A stretch of 64,000 bases of DNA from Symbiopectobacterium purcellii_A (GTDB lineage Bacteria; Pseudomonadota; Gammaproteobacteria; Enterobacterales; Enterobacteriaceae): NCBI RefSeq assembly GCF_052050035.1, contig NZ_CP189882.1, positions 3,534,001 through 3,598,000 on the forward strand. Reading direction: 5' to 3'. Both the position numbers and the translations under genes were made by a program. The notes below the pieces were generated by a model. That model searched no databases. It saw nothing but the letters and a program-made list of their open reading frames with translations, and was not told the origin of the DNA. Below are positions 47,829-56,860 of the stretch, piece after piece (the first letter of the stretch is position 1; every line of letters begins with the position of its first letter).

Positions 47829-48707
47829 ATGTTTACGGGAAGTATTGTTGCACTGGTAACGCCGATGGACGACAACGGTGCCTTCGATCGTGCAAGCTTA
47901 AAAAAACTTGTTGATTATCATGTTGATAGCGGTACCGCGGCGATAGTGTCCGTCGGAACCACCGGAGAGTCTGCCACGTTGAGCCATGATGAACACGGCG
48001 ACGTGGTGATGATGACGCTGGAACTGGCAGACGGACGTATCCCGGTGATCGCGGGCACGGGTGCTAATGCAACGTCGGAAGCCATCTCTCTGACCAAACG
48101 CTTTCACGGTACGGGCGTGGTGGGCTGCCTGACGGTAACCCCTTACTACAACCGCCCAACGCAGGAAGGGTTGTTCCAGCATTTTAAAGCGATCGCTGAG
48201 CACACCGATTTACCGCAGATTCTGTATAACGTACCCTCGCGTACCGGTTGTGACATGCTGCCGGAAACCATCGCCCGTCTTTCCGAAGTAAAAAATATTG
48301 TTGCGGTGAAAGAAGCCACCGGGAACTTAAGTCGTGTGAGTCAGATCCAAGAGTTGGTTGATGATAAATTCATTTTGCTGAGCGGTGATGACGCCAGCAG
48401 TCTGGATTTTATGCAACTCGGTGGTCGCGGCGTGATTTCCGTGACGGCGAACATTGTAGCACGGGAAATGGCGCAGCTGTGCGCCCTGGCTGCACAAGGT
48501 GATTTCGCTGCGGCGCGCCGTTTGAATCAGCGCCTGATGCCACTGCATCAGAAATTATTTGTTGAACCTAATCCGATCCCTGTGAAATGGGCATGCAAGG
48601 CATTAGGATTGATGGCGACCGATACGCTTCGCTTGCCGATGACGCCGCTGACTGACGCCGGTCGGGCAGTGATGGAGCGCGCATTGAAGCAAGCTGGTTT
48701 GCAGTAA
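47829..48707 (+). CDS. dapA: DapA, 4-hydroxy-tetrahydrodipicolinate synthase
   Basis: 292 residues, normal length. It condenses pyruvate and aspartate semialdehyde on the way to diaminopimelate and lysine. The Schiff-base Lys is in IVAVKEATGN (near residue 161), the catalytic Tyr in TPYYNRPTQEG (near 133), and the nucleotide-free TIM-barrel start reads GTTGESATLSHDEH. A strong ribosome site GGAGGGGATGGCGA precedes the ATG. bamC follows 16 bases on, as in E. coli. Confidence 0.96.
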   Translation: MFTGSIVALVTPMDDNGAFDRASLKKLVDYHVDSGTAAIVSVGTTGESATLSHDEHGDVVMMTLELADGRIPVIAGTGANATSEAISLTKRFHGTGVVGCLTVTPYYNRPTQEGLFQHFKAIAEHTDLPQILYNVPSRTGCDMLPETIARLSEVKNIVAVKEATGNLSRVSQIQELVDDKFILLSGDDASSLDFMQLGGRGVISVTANIVAREMAQLCALAAQGDFAAARRLNQRLMPLHQKLFVEPNPIPVKWACKALGLMATDTLRLPMTPLTDAGRAVMERALKQAGLQ

Positions 48708-48723
48708 CCCTTAGGGAGATTTG

Positions 48724-49761
48724 ATGACTTCTTCAGTGCAAAAGTCCATGGTGGCAAAAGTGGTTGGTTTGTCGCTGGTTATGCTGTTAGCAGCCTGTTC
48801 CAGCGATCAGCGTCACAAACGTCAGGTCAGCGGCGATGAGTCGTATTTGAAAGCGCCACAACCGAGGACGTTAGTGGCACCGGCAGGAATGATCCTTCCG
48901 GTGCAAAATGGGGATTACGAGATCCCGGCAGCCGCATCAACCGGTGAACTGGGTAAAGCGTTAGATATTCGTCCTCCTCTCCAGCCATTGGCGTTGTTAA
49001 GCGGATCGCGCACGCAAATTTCCGGTGATACGGCTACCTTGCTGATCGAAAACAGCGCGCAGGCGAACCGTTTGTGGCCGCAGGTGGTGCAGATCATTCA
49101 GGACAAGGGCTATGTGATTGCCAGCCGTCAGGATGCCTCGCAGACGCTGACCACCGATTGGATCTTCTGGCCGCGAGACGATGAAAGTGTGCCGTACCGC
49201 GCACGTTATCAGATCTCCGTTCAACCTCAAGGGTATCAGGTCGCGGTTGTGGTGAAACTGCTCGGCCTTGAAGTGCAAAATACGCCAGTGGCAGAAGCGC
49301 TTCAGGTGCAACGTTATACCAGCCTGATGGCCAATGCTCTGTCAGATGCGTTGGAGAAACAGGCGGCTGCGCGTGAGAATGCGCAGGTCAATCGTGCCGT
49401 TGGTACGCTGGACGTACTGAGCGGTGCGGATGATAGCGGCCTGCCGTTGCTGGTGGTGCGTGGTCCTTATTCGGTGGTCTGGGATCGACTTCCTGCGGCG
49501 CTGGAAAAAGTCGGCATGAAAGTGAACGATCGCAGCCGTCCGCAAGGCTCTATCGCGGTGACCTACAAGGCACCGGGCAGCAGCACTTGGGAACGTCTGG
49601 GGGCGAAAGACCCTGAATTGGCCAACGGCGATTATAAATTGCAGGTTGGCGATCTGGGTAACCGCAGTACGTTGCAGTTTATCTACGCGAAAGGGCATAC
49701 GCTCAGCCAGTCGAAAAACGACGCGCTCGTCGCCGTCTTCCAGGCGGCTCTCAGTCACTAA
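48724..49761 (+). CDS. bamC: BamC, outer-membrane assembly lipoprotein
   Basis: 345 residues. The lipobox LLAAC places the lipidated Cys at position 25. The unstructured segment that follows (SSDQRHKRQVSGDESYLKAPQPRTLVAPAGMILP) is the conserved part that binds BamD, and two helix-grip domains come after. It is part of the BamABCDE machine. The start is ATG 48724 after AGGGAGATTTG. The operon with dapA is intact and closed by a strong terminator. Confidence 0.94.
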   Translation: MTSSVQKSMVAKVVGLSLVMLLAACSSDQRHKRQVSGDESYLKAPQPRTLVAPAGMILPVQNGDYEIPAAASTGELGKALDIRPPLQPLALLSGSRTQISGDTATLLIENSAQANRLWPQVVQIIQDKGYVIASRQDASQTLTTDWIFWPRDDESVPYRARYQISVQPQGYQVAVVVKLLGLEVQNTPVAEALQVQRYTSLMANALSDALEKQAAARENAQVNRAVGTLDVLSGADDSGLPLLVVRGPYSVVWDRLPAALEKVGMKVNDRSRPQGSIAVTYKAPGSSTWERLGAKDPELANGDYKLQVGDLGNRSTLQFIYAKGHTLSQSKNDALVAVFQAALSH

Positions 49762-49764
49762 AAA

Positions 49765-49796
49765 GAAGGGCCGGTCATATCCGGCCCTTCTTTATT
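49765..49796 (+). terminator. Rho-independent terminator after bamC
   Basis: GAAGGGCCGG / CCGGCCCTTC with TTTATT. Confidence 0.92.
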
Positions 49797-49826
49797 CGGC
49801 CCGGCGCATGCCGGTATTTTGTTATA

Positions 49827-49953
49827 TATACCCTAAATAATTCGCGTTGCAGGAAGGTGGCAAGGGAGTGAATCCCGATGAGCTTACTCAGGTAAGTGAT
49901 TCGAGTGAGTGAGCGAAGCCAACGCACCTGCAACGTGAATTATTTAGGGTATA
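49827..49953. repeat. Palindromic intergenic repeat, second copy
   Basis: 127 bases with complementary ends TATACCCTAAATAATTCGCG and its near-complement. The outer 40 or so bases match the copy at 14300; the middle differs. It lies between bamC and purC. Confidence 0.8.
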
Positions 49954-50012
49954 TCAGTATTAAATCATCGGGCCCGTTGTCGGTGGCCCACAACTGTGTG
50001 GAGTAATAAAAG

Positions 50013-50720
50013 ATGCAAAAGCTAGCTGAGTTGTATCGCGGAAAAGCGAAAACGGTCTACACCACTGAAGATCCCGATCTGTTGGTGCTGGAGTTTCGCA
50101 ATGATACGTCAGCCGGTGATGGCGCGCGCATTGAACAGTTTGATCGTAAAGGCATGGTGAACAACAAGTTCAACCATTTCATCATGAGTAAACTGGAAGA
50201 GGCGGGCATCCCGACGCAAATGGTCAAGTTGCTGTCCGACAACGAAGTGCTGGTGAAAAAACTGGAGATGGTACCGGTAGAGTGCGTGGTACGTAACCGT
50301 GCGGCTGGTTCTTTGGTGAAACGCCTGGGTGTGGAAGAGGGCATTACCCTGAACCCGCCGCTGTTTGACCTGTTCCTTAAAAATGATGCCCTGCACGATC
50401 CGATGGTGAACGAGTCTTACTGCAAAACCTTCGGTTGGGTGAATGAAACCCACCTGGCGCGCATGAAAGCATTGAGCTACAAAGCCAACGAGGTGCTGAG
50501 CAAGCTGTTTGATGACGCTGGCTTGATTCTGGTGGATTTCAAACTGGAATTCGGCTTGTTCAAAGGTGAAGTGGTGCTGGGTGATGAGTTCTCTCCGGAC
50601 GGCAGCCGCCTGTGGGACAAGCAAACCCTGAACAAGATGGACAAAGACCGTTTCCGTCAAAGTCTGGGTGGTTTGATTGAAGCCTATGAAGAAGTTGCAC
50701 ACCGCCTTGGCGTAAAATAG
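50013..50720 (+). CDS. purC: PurC, SAICAR synthetase
   Basis: 235 residues, normal length. It joins aspartate to CAIR with ATP in purine synthesis. Typical blocks: LYRGKAKTVY at the N-terminus, FRNDTSAGDGA, VECVVRNRAAGSL (near residue 90), and DFKLEFG (near 188). The ribosome site GTGGAGTAATAA precedes the ATG. With purN and purM intact in the same window, de novo purine synthesis seems under selection. Confidence 0.96.
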   Translation: MQKLAELYRGKAKTVYTTEDPDLLVLEFRNDTSAGDGARIEQFDRKGMVNNKFNHFIMSKLEEAGIPTQMVKLLSDNEVLVKKLEMVPVECVVRNRAAGSLVKRLGVEEGITLNPPLFDLFLKNDALHDPMVNESYCKTFGWVNETHLARMKALSYKANEVLSKLFDDAGLILVDFKLEFGLFKGEVVLGDEFSPDGSRLWDKQTLNKMDKDRFRQSLGGLIEAYEEVAHRLGVK

Positions 50721-50911
50721 GACTAAACGCGCAATCGTTTTCGTGTTAAGCGTTGCGTGCGTGCCGTTGCCTGCCATTATCTGCGTTAAGCGGAGAATGG
50801 CCGTTTACCCTTACCAATGTGAGTATTGTGCTAATTAGCCGTACCAAAACAATGCTATCATCTGAGTCTTGAATGAAACCGTTATCTTGATTTCAGCATG
50901 GCAGGAAACCC

Positions 50912-51100
50912 GGCTTTGTTGAATAATTTAACCGTTTGATTTACATCTTCTTTAGTTAGAATGCATTTACAGAGAATGTATTTTGTTAGAACGACAAATC
51001 AAATAGTTAGCACAATAAAAAGCATTCCGAGAGGAAAAATTAGTCGTTGAAATTTTATAATGCTTATATAAATCAGTATCTTAAATTATTCAACAAAGCC
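50912..51100 (+). repeat. MITE-B copy in the 5' leader of the DUF441 gene
   Basis: 189 bp, 9-bp duplication AGGAAACCC. The right-hand copy of the duplication starts 16 bases before the downstream ATG and contains its AGGA ribosome site. Confidence 0.95.
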
Positions 51101-51116
51101 AGGAAACCCCTTCCTC

Positions 51117-51569
51117 ATGACTTCTTTCGATCCCACGCTTCTGATCCTGCTTGGCCTTGCGGGACTTGGTATTATCAGCCACAACATGACGGTCACCTGG
51201 GCGATGTTGGCGCTGCTGGCGGTACGCTTGACGCCGCTCAATGGGTATTTCCCGTTGGTGGAAAAATATGGATTGAGCATCGGGATACTGATTTTGACCA
51301 TCGGCGTGATGGCCCCGATAGCCAGTGCGAAAATCAGCGCCCATGACTTCTTTCAAGCATTCCTCAACTGGAAATCGCTGGTAGCGATTGCGGTGGGCGT
51401 TGCGGTTTCCTGGCTCGGTGGCCGCGGTGTTTCTCTGATGAGCAATCAACCTTCCGTGGTGTCGGGATTGCTGATTGGCACTGTGGCTGGTGTCGCGTTA
51501 TTCCGCGGCGTGCCGGTGGGCCCATTGATTGCGGCAGGTCTGCTCTCGTTGTTGATTGGCAAATCCTGA
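51117..51569 (+). CDS. DUF441 inner-membrane protein (YeaL-like)
   Basis: 150 residues with four clear hydrophobic segments (LLILLGLAGLGII, WAMLALLAV, ILILTIGVMAPIA, VAIAVGVAVSWLGG and a C-terminal pair). It matches the YeaL/DUF441 family, of unknown function. The ATG follows AGGAAACCCCTTCCTC. MITE-B sits immediately upstream and may have separated the gene from its promoter while keeping the ribosome site. It ends 13 bases before tmcA. Confidence 0.85.
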   Translation: MTSFDPTLLILLGLAGLGIISHNMTVTWAMLALLAVRLTPLNGYFPLVEKYGLSIGILILTIGVMAPIASAKISAHDFFQAFLNWKSLVAIAVGVAVSWLGGRGVSLMSNQPSVVSGLLIGTVAGVALFRGVPVGPLIAAGLLSLLIGKS

Positions 51570-51582
51570 GAGCAGTATTGGC

Positions 51583-53664
51583 ATGTCTGAGCTCCTCACC
51601 CCAAACCTGCTCAGTGCTGACGCGAACGGCGACCCTACGCTGTTGCGGCATGTCGGTGTGCGCCGCCTGCTGGTTGTCAGCGGCGAGGCAAATTGGGTGC
51701 AAAGGCAGGCGGAAGCGCTGTGCCGACAGGCACCGGGGGATTGGCTTTGGCTGGGGGGCATGCAACCTGACAGCATACCCTTTAGTAAAGCGCGAAGGCT
51801 GCTGGGCCAGGAGTATCAGCATGCTGTCTTTGATGCCCGCATCGGACTAGATGTGGAAGCGCTGGCGATCGTGGCTGGCACGTTGCGTGCAGGCAGTTGG
51901 CTACTGTTGCTGGTCCCGCCCTGGCAGGCGTGGGCACAACAGCCCGATGCCGATAGTTTGCGCTGGAGTGAGCAATCGCAGGCGATAGCCACACCGAATT
52001 TCATTACGCATTTTCAGCAACAACTGCTGGCGAATGAGGAAATCACGCTGTGGCGGCAGGGGGAAGAGGGCGCTATAAAACCGCTGGCTCCTCGTGCACC
52101 GTGGCACCCTGCCAGCGGTGATCCAACTCCACAGCAGCAGGCATTGCTGACCCGTCTACAGACTGCGGCACCGGGCGTCTATGTGATTACCGCTGCGCGT
52201 GGGCGCGGTAAATCGACGTTGGCGGGGATGCTGGCCGCGCAGTGTTCTGGCGTCTGTTGGACGACATCACCTTCCCGCGATACTGCCGTTCAGTTGCTGC
52301 AATACGCTGGGGCTGAATTGCCGTTTTACTCCCCGGATGCCTTGCTCGCACATTGCCAATCGTCATCTGCGCCACAGCTCGACTGGCTGTTGATTGATGA
52401 GGCGGCGGCGATCCCTGCGCCAGAGTTGCAGGCGCTGGTAAGCTACTTCCCTCGCGTATTGATGCTCACTACGGTGCAAGGGTATGAAGGCACTGGGCGT
52501 GGTTTTTTGCTGAAATTTTGTGCCTCGCTGCCACAGTGCGACATGCTGACGTTGGATCAACCACTGCGCTGGGCCGCAGACGATCCGCTGGAGCGTTTTC
52601 TGGATCATGCTCTGCTTTTTCGTGACACGGTTACCGATGTCGATACCCTGAATCTGGGGGATGCGAGAGTGCCTGCTGTCGTGACGAAATGTCTGACGAC
52701 AGCGTGGTTGAGCGAACCGGCAGGTTTGCATTGGTATTATGCCTTGTTGTGCAGCGCGCATTACCGCACCTCACCGCTTGATTTGCGGCGCTTGCTGGAT
52801 GCGCCCGGCATGCATCTCTACGGTGCTCAACGGGGCGAGGCGCTGTGCGGTGTAGCCTGGTGGGTTGATGAAGGCGGTCTGTCACCCGCGTTAGCGCACG
52901 AGGTGTGGGCGGGTCGTCGTCGCACACGCGGCAATCTGGTGGCACAATCATTGGCAGCGCACGGTGATGAGTGGCAAGCCCCGTGTTTACGTTCGCGGCG
53001 TATCAGCCGTATTGCGGTTGTCGCAGAGCAGCGGCGCAGTGGGGTTGGTCATGCACTGATTGCCGCACAACGAGACACCGCGAGCGATGAGGGTATTGAT
53101 TTTCTGTCAGTCAGCTTTGGCTATCAGCCTGATCTGTGGGCGTTCTGGCAGGCCTGCGGGTTTCAACTGGTGCGCATTGGCAGCCATCGCGAGGCGAGCA
53201 GTGGCTGCTATAGCGCGATGGCGGTTTTGCCTATTAGTGAAGCAGGCCGGCAACTGGTCAGTCGCGCCGAACGGCGTCTTGCTCAGGAATGGACAGCCTT
53301 GCGTCGCATTATCCCTCTGGCACTGCCGTTGCAACTACCGGTATCCGATCGTTCTATACTCGATGACACCGAGTGGCGCAGTCTGTCCGGGTTCGCTTTT
53401 GCACATCGTGGCATGGAGCCTACCTTTGCCGCGTTGACCTACCTGCTGGCACGCTCCGGGCTGCCGCTGCCTGCGTTGCGTTTGCTCGATGCCTATCCGC
53501 ACGATCCAGAGCGTGGGGTGACGCGGTTTTCATTAAGCGGTAAAAAAGCGCTGTTACAACGCTGGCGTGAGGAGACGGCTCAGGCTCTTGCCGAGCTTGA
53601 TGCAGCAACCTGTGCGCGTTGGCAACGCTGGACGCAACCGGGTGGTTTCAGATTGAATAAATAA
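51583..53664 (+). CDS. tmcA: TmcA, tRNA(Met) cytidine acetyltransferase
   Basis: 693 residues. It makes N4-acetylcytidine at the wobble base of elongator tRNA-Met. Domains in order: N-terminal DUF1726-type region, a helicase-like core with P-loop AARGRGKSTLAG (near residue 205) and WLLIDEAAAIP (Walker B), then a GNAT domain with RRISRIAVVAEQRRSGVGHAL (acetyl-CoA loop RRSGVG), and FLSVSFGYQPDLWAFWQACGF. VQGYEGTGRGFLLKF is a TmcA signature. I chose ATG 51583 because it falls after the DUF441 stop; a start inside that gene is less likely. Intact. Confidence 0.94.
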   Translation: MSELLTPNLLSADANGDPTLLRHVGVRRLLVVSGEANWVQRQAEALCRQAPGDWLWLGGMQPDSIPFSKARRLLGQEYQHAVFDARIGLDVEALAIVAGTLRAGSWLLLLVPPWQAWAQQPDADSLRWSEQSQAIATPNFITHFQQQLLANEEITLWRQGEEGAIKPLAPRAPWHPASGDPTPQQQALLTRLQTAAPGVYVITAARGRGKSTLAGMLAAQCSGVCWTTSPSRDTAVQLLQYAGAELPFYSPDALLAHCQSSSAPQLDWLLIDEAAAIPAPELQALVSYFPRVLMLTTVQGYEGTGRGFLLKFCASLPQCDMLTLDQPLRWAADDPLERFLDHALLFRDTVTDVDTLNLGDARVPAVVTKCLTTAWLSEPAGLHWYYALLCSAHYRTSPLDLRRLLDAPGMHLYGAQRGEALCGVAWWVDEGGLSPALAHEVWAGRRRTRGNLVAQSLAAHGDEWQAPCLRSRRISRIAVVAEQRRSGVGHALIAAQRDTASDEGIDFLSVSFGYQPDLWAFWQACGFQLVRIGSHREASSGCYSAMAVLPISEAGRQLVSRAERRLAQEWTALRRIIPLALPLQLPVSDRSILDDTEWRSLSGFAFAHRGMEPTFAALTYLLARSGLPLPALRLLDAYPHDPERGVTRFSLSGKKALLQRWREETAQALAELDAATCARWQRWTQPGGFRLNK

Positions 53665-53731
53665 ATGCCTTGGCGGAATGGACCTGTCTGCCGGCATACG
53701 TAGTAATCGATATGGAGAAGAGCGACATATT

Positions 53732-54313
53732 ATGGTGATGGGAATTTTTTGCGGTTCGAGTGCGGGAAGTGATACTGCCTTTATTGATGCGGCGCGCGTT
53801 ACGGGAAAAACTCTGGCGCAGGCCGGTATTGCGATTGTTTACGGCGGTGGCCGCGTCGGGTTGATGGGCGCGGTCGCGGATGCGGCGCTGGCACAGGGCG
53901 GCAAGGTGATTGGTGTCATGCCGCGCTTGCTGGCCGATCAAGAGCTTTCTCATCCGGGCCTGACCACGCTGCATGTGGTGGAAAACATGCATGAACGTAA
54001 AGCCAAAATGGCGCAGATTACCGATAGTTTTATCGCGATGCCGGGCGGTCCTGGGACGCTGGAAGAGATTTTTGAACAGTGGACCTGGGCGCAATTGGGG
54101 ATTCATGACAAACCCTGCGCCTTTCTCAATGTTAACGGCTATTTTGACCCGTTGAAAACCATGAATGAGACGATGGTCAGTCAGGGTTTTATGAAGCAAA
54201 CCTATGCCGATATGCTCACGTTTTCCGACAGCATTGAGGATATCCTGCGCGTTTTCGCCACCTATACTCCGCCGCCGCATAAGTGGACGCCTGCATTTCG
54301 TCAGGTAGGGTGA
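53732..54313 (+). CDS. LOG-family nucleotide 5'-monophosphate phosphoribohydrolase
   Basis: 193 residues. Rossmann-like LOG protein: GIFCGSSAGSD at the N-terminus, VYGGGRVGLMG (near residue 36), and the signature PGGPGTLEEIFEQWTWAQLG (near 105). Plant and bacterial relatives release free cytokinin bases or hydrolyse purine monophosphates; the substrate here is unknown. The start is ATG 53732; an ATG at 53678 would add 18 unconserved residues. It follows tmcA by 67 bases. Confidence 0.88.
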   Translation: MVMGIFCGSSAGSDTAFIDAARVTGKTLAQAGIAIVYGGGRVGLMGAVADAALAQGGKVIGVMPRLLADQELSHPGLTTLHVVENMHERKAKMAQITDSFIAMPGGPGTLEEIFEQWTWAQLGIHDKPCAFLNVNGYFDPLKTMNETMVSQGFMKQTYADMLTFSDSIEDILRVFATYTPPPHKWTPAFRQVG

Positions 54314-54320
54314 GACAGTG

Positions 54321-54732
54321 ATGTAGACGTTCCGTGTGATTCGCATTGCCGCTGCCGTGATCACCGATGCGACAGGTGCCTGCCTGCTGGTTCGCAAACA
54401 GGGCACAACGGCATTTATGCAACCGGGGGGGGGGGGGGGAATGGAACCCGGTGAAACGCCAGAGCAGGCGCTGGTGCGCGAACTGGAAAGAAGAATTGTC
54501 GATTCAGATTGCGATAGCGGATCTGACGTATCTTGGTCATTTTTCCGATCACGCGGTCAATGAGCCTGGGTATGTTGTTGAAGCCGATGTGTACCGGGTG
54601 CAGGGGGTGAGTAGCGTAACTCCGGCGGCTGAAATTGCCGAAATCGCCTGGGTTAACCCAACCGCGCCGACAACATTGCGCCTGGCCCCGTTGACTCAGC
54701 AACAATTATTGCCCCTTGTCGCCGCATTTTGA
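54321..54732 (+). pseudogene. NUDIX hydrolase pseudogene with a G15 tract
   Basis: RIAAAVITDATGACLLVRKQGTTAFMQPGG and EPGETPEQALVRELE mark a NUDIX domain. Lesions: the putative ATG 54321 is followed by TAG, a run of fifteen G (54425-54439) replaces the residues between QPGG and the Nudix box EPGE, and an extra A near 54490 shifts the frame. After the shift the family sequence resumes as EELSIQIAIADLTYLGHFSDHAVNEPGY and runs to LLPLVAAF at 54732. Confidence 0.85.
54425..54439 (+). repeat. Poly-G tract (15 G)
   Basis: An uninterrupted run of 15 G within the NUDIX remnant. It adds about two codons relative to the expected sequence and is in frame at this length. Confidence 0.9.
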
Positions 54733-54917
54733 TACCGTTGTGACAGGTTGATCACCGTGTCAGCATGGTATTTCTCTTTTTTCTTTCCTGCCTATCGGGT
54801 GAACGAGGTGAGGGCGTGTCATTGGAAATAATGGAATGACTTGTTCAATAAATCCCGATAGCACGCGATAGCCGCAGGGGTATCATGCTGGAATACCAAG
54901 ACAAAACGGGATATATC

Positions 54918-55387
54918 ATGAGCGATGCAATTACAGTACAACAACCGGAGCAGGCGCAGCGTTTGGTCCTGCTGTTTCACGGTGTTGGCGACAGCGCCAA
55001 CGGCATGGCGGCACTGGGGCGTTATTTCGCCGATGCCCTGGCGGATGCCTGTGTTGTCAGTCTCAATGGGCCAGAAAGCACCGAATGGGGCGCCGGGCGT
55101 CAGTGGTTCTCCGTGCAAGGGGTGACCGAAGAGAACCTTCAGGCGCGCGTTGATGCGGCGATACCGGGATTTCTGTCAACGGTGCGCCATTGGCAGGATA
55201 AGGTTGGAGTCGATGCTGCACATACCGTGCTGGTTGGGTTTTCGCAGGGGACCATCATGTCTCTGGAAGCGCTCAAGGTGGACCCGACGATTGCCGGTAC
55301 GGTTATCTCCTTTAGCGGCCGTTTTGCCTCGTTGCCTGAATCTGCATTGACGCCAGCGGTGGTGCATTTTATCCACGGAGAACAGGA
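54918..55387 (+). pseudogene. ypfH: ypfH remnant, serine esterase, 3' truncated
   Basis: Alpha/beta hydrolase: LLFHGVGDSANGMAALG at the N-terminus, AGRQWFSVQGVTEENLQARV, and the nucleophile elbow GFSQGTIMSLEA (catalytic Ser near residue 115). About 156 of some 230 residues remain; the IS30 end at 55388 removes the region with the catalytic His. In E. coli ypfH follows tmcA, so the location is ancestral, and dapE, which should follow, is not seen. Confidence 0.88.
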
Positions 55388-56490
55388 GCCCCATTCCCAG
55401 TCGAAACGCAACAAAACGGTAGGGCATTATGCCGCCTGTAAGTGCGTTAAAAATACCTCATTTGGAGAACGATAACCCAGCGATTTTCTGCCTCGCGTAT
55501 TGAGCAGGTGTTCGAGTGCTGCAACCTTGCGATGGGTGACATAATTGAAGTCCGTTCCCTTCGGGTAAAAACGCCGTATCAGCCCGTTGGTATGCTCATT
55601 CAACCCGCGTTCCCAGGAATGATATGGCCGGGCAAAGTAGACCGGTGCCCCCGTGACTTTTGTAATTTCCCCGTGCTGGGAAAATTCAGAACCGTTGTCA
55701 GCAGTCAGGGTTTTAAACTCGCAGAAGGTATTGGCAACGATGTCCCTGAAGGCCGCTACCACTGTCTCTGCTCGCTTGTTGGGCAGTTTGCGAATGATGA
55801 CCAGCTTGACGGCTTTATCGACCACCGTCAGCAGGAATGATTTCTGATCTTTGCCAAAGATGGTGTCAATCTCGAAATGCCCGGGTTCCTGCTTGAGGTC
55901 AGCAACGGCCGGCCGCTGCTCAATGCCAACACGGTTGGGAATAGGACCGCGTTTGTTCTCATCGGTCTGATAGTTATACCGTTTACCCCGATGAGGGAGC
56001 TGCTGATACAGCTCACCGCCGGCCCGGCGCTCCTGCAGGATATAGCGATAGAGCGAGTTCTTGCTGACGGACAGGCCAAATTCCAGGACCAGGCGCCCAC
56101 TGATGACCTCAGGTGAGGTGTGGGTAGACAGCGCCGTTCTGATAAAGTCCTGAATGTGCGGTTCAAGCTGGTTAATCACGCTGTCCGGCCGTGTTTTCTG
56201 CCGCCGCCCTCTGGCCAACGTTTCGGCCCTTCTGCAGGAATAGACCCCGTTGAAAGCGGCGTCGGTATTGCGTCTGAGTTCCCTGCTGATGGTAGAACGA
56301 GGAAGCTCCAGTTCCCGGGCGATGGTGGCCTGGTTAACCCCATCACCACGCCGTTTTTCGATGTAGAACCGCTCTTTGTGAGTCAGATGTTTTCCCTGCA
56401 TGCAACGGGATCTCCAGTAGGGCCAGAACGGTGATTTTATCCGGGTCTGGCCAGTGGGTCACTTTGTTGCATTTAGACTGGGAATGGGGC
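55388..56490 (-). mobile_element. IS30 complete copy truncating ypfH
   Basis: 1103 bp; both terminal repeats present. The flanks are ypfH and an IS630 fragment and show no shared duplication, so this is a recombination joint. Confidence 0.92.
55427..56401 (-). CDS. IS30-family transposase
   Basis: 324 residues with HTH (NQATIARELELPRSTISREL) and DDE motifs FEIDTIFG, TADNGSEF and NEHTNGLIRRF. Differs from the 4661 copy by Phe for Val in PHIQDFIRTAL and Leu for Gln in YRYILQERR. Intact. Confidence 0.93.
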   Translation of the reverse strand: MQGKHLTHKERFYIEKRRGDGVNQATIARELELPRSTISRELRRNTDAAFNGVYSCRRAETLARGRRQKTRPDSVINQLEPHIQDFIRTALSTHTSPEVISGRLVLEFGLSVSKNSLYRYILQERRAGGELYQQLPHRGKRYNYQTDENKRGPIPNRVGIEQRPAVADLKQEPGHFEIDTIFGKDQKSFLLTVVDKAVKLVIIRKLPNKRAETVVAAFRDIVANTFCEFKTLTADNGSEFSQHGEITKVTGAPVYFARPYHSWERGLNEHTNGLIRRFYPKGTDFNYVTHRKVAALEHLLNTRGRKSLGYRSPNEVFLTHLQAA

Positions 56491-56778
56491 TTCTGACAAA
56501 CGCCAAAACGCTCTGCACGTTCTTTTTGGTAAGCATCTGGATATTGTTCAACATCTTTTATCAACTCGGATTTATCGATCTTTCGCTGACGCGTGGTCGA
56601 TGCTTTTGACTCTATTTGATTAATCCAACTCGATACAGAGGCAGGGCCAATCCGAAATTGCTTCGCTGTTTCTCGGATACTCAACCCTTCGTTTTTCCGT
56701 GTAGATATCACTTTACGTCTAAAATCAATTGAATAGCTCATTTAAATAATGTAATCAAAATTAAGTCGTTTAGCTATA
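56491..56778 (-). mobile_element. IS630 fragment (orfA end)
   Basis: 288 bases covering the orfA start and its outer end TATAGCTAAACGAC; the rest is removed by the IS30 joint. One residue differs from other copies (Ser for Arg in ASVSRWIN). Confidence 0.92.
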
Positions 56779-56860
56779 TGTATTCGCGTCGCTGGCCGCT
56801 TTAACGCCGGTTATTCTTGCCGCTGCATTATTGCGTCAATGGCGCGGCGCGAATCATTAA
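56779..56860 (+). pseudogene. Tail of a membrane protein (about 26 codons)
   Basis: A short stretch between two IS. Read in one plus-strand frame it gives VFASLAALTPVILAAALLRQWRGANH and a stop, like the last helix and basic tail of an MFS transporter. Too short for a firm call. Confidence 0.4.

Noticed and set aside
54425..54439. Poly-G tract as a working phase-variation switch
   Set aside because: The gene has a stop at codon 2 and another frameshift, so changing the tract length would not restore it.
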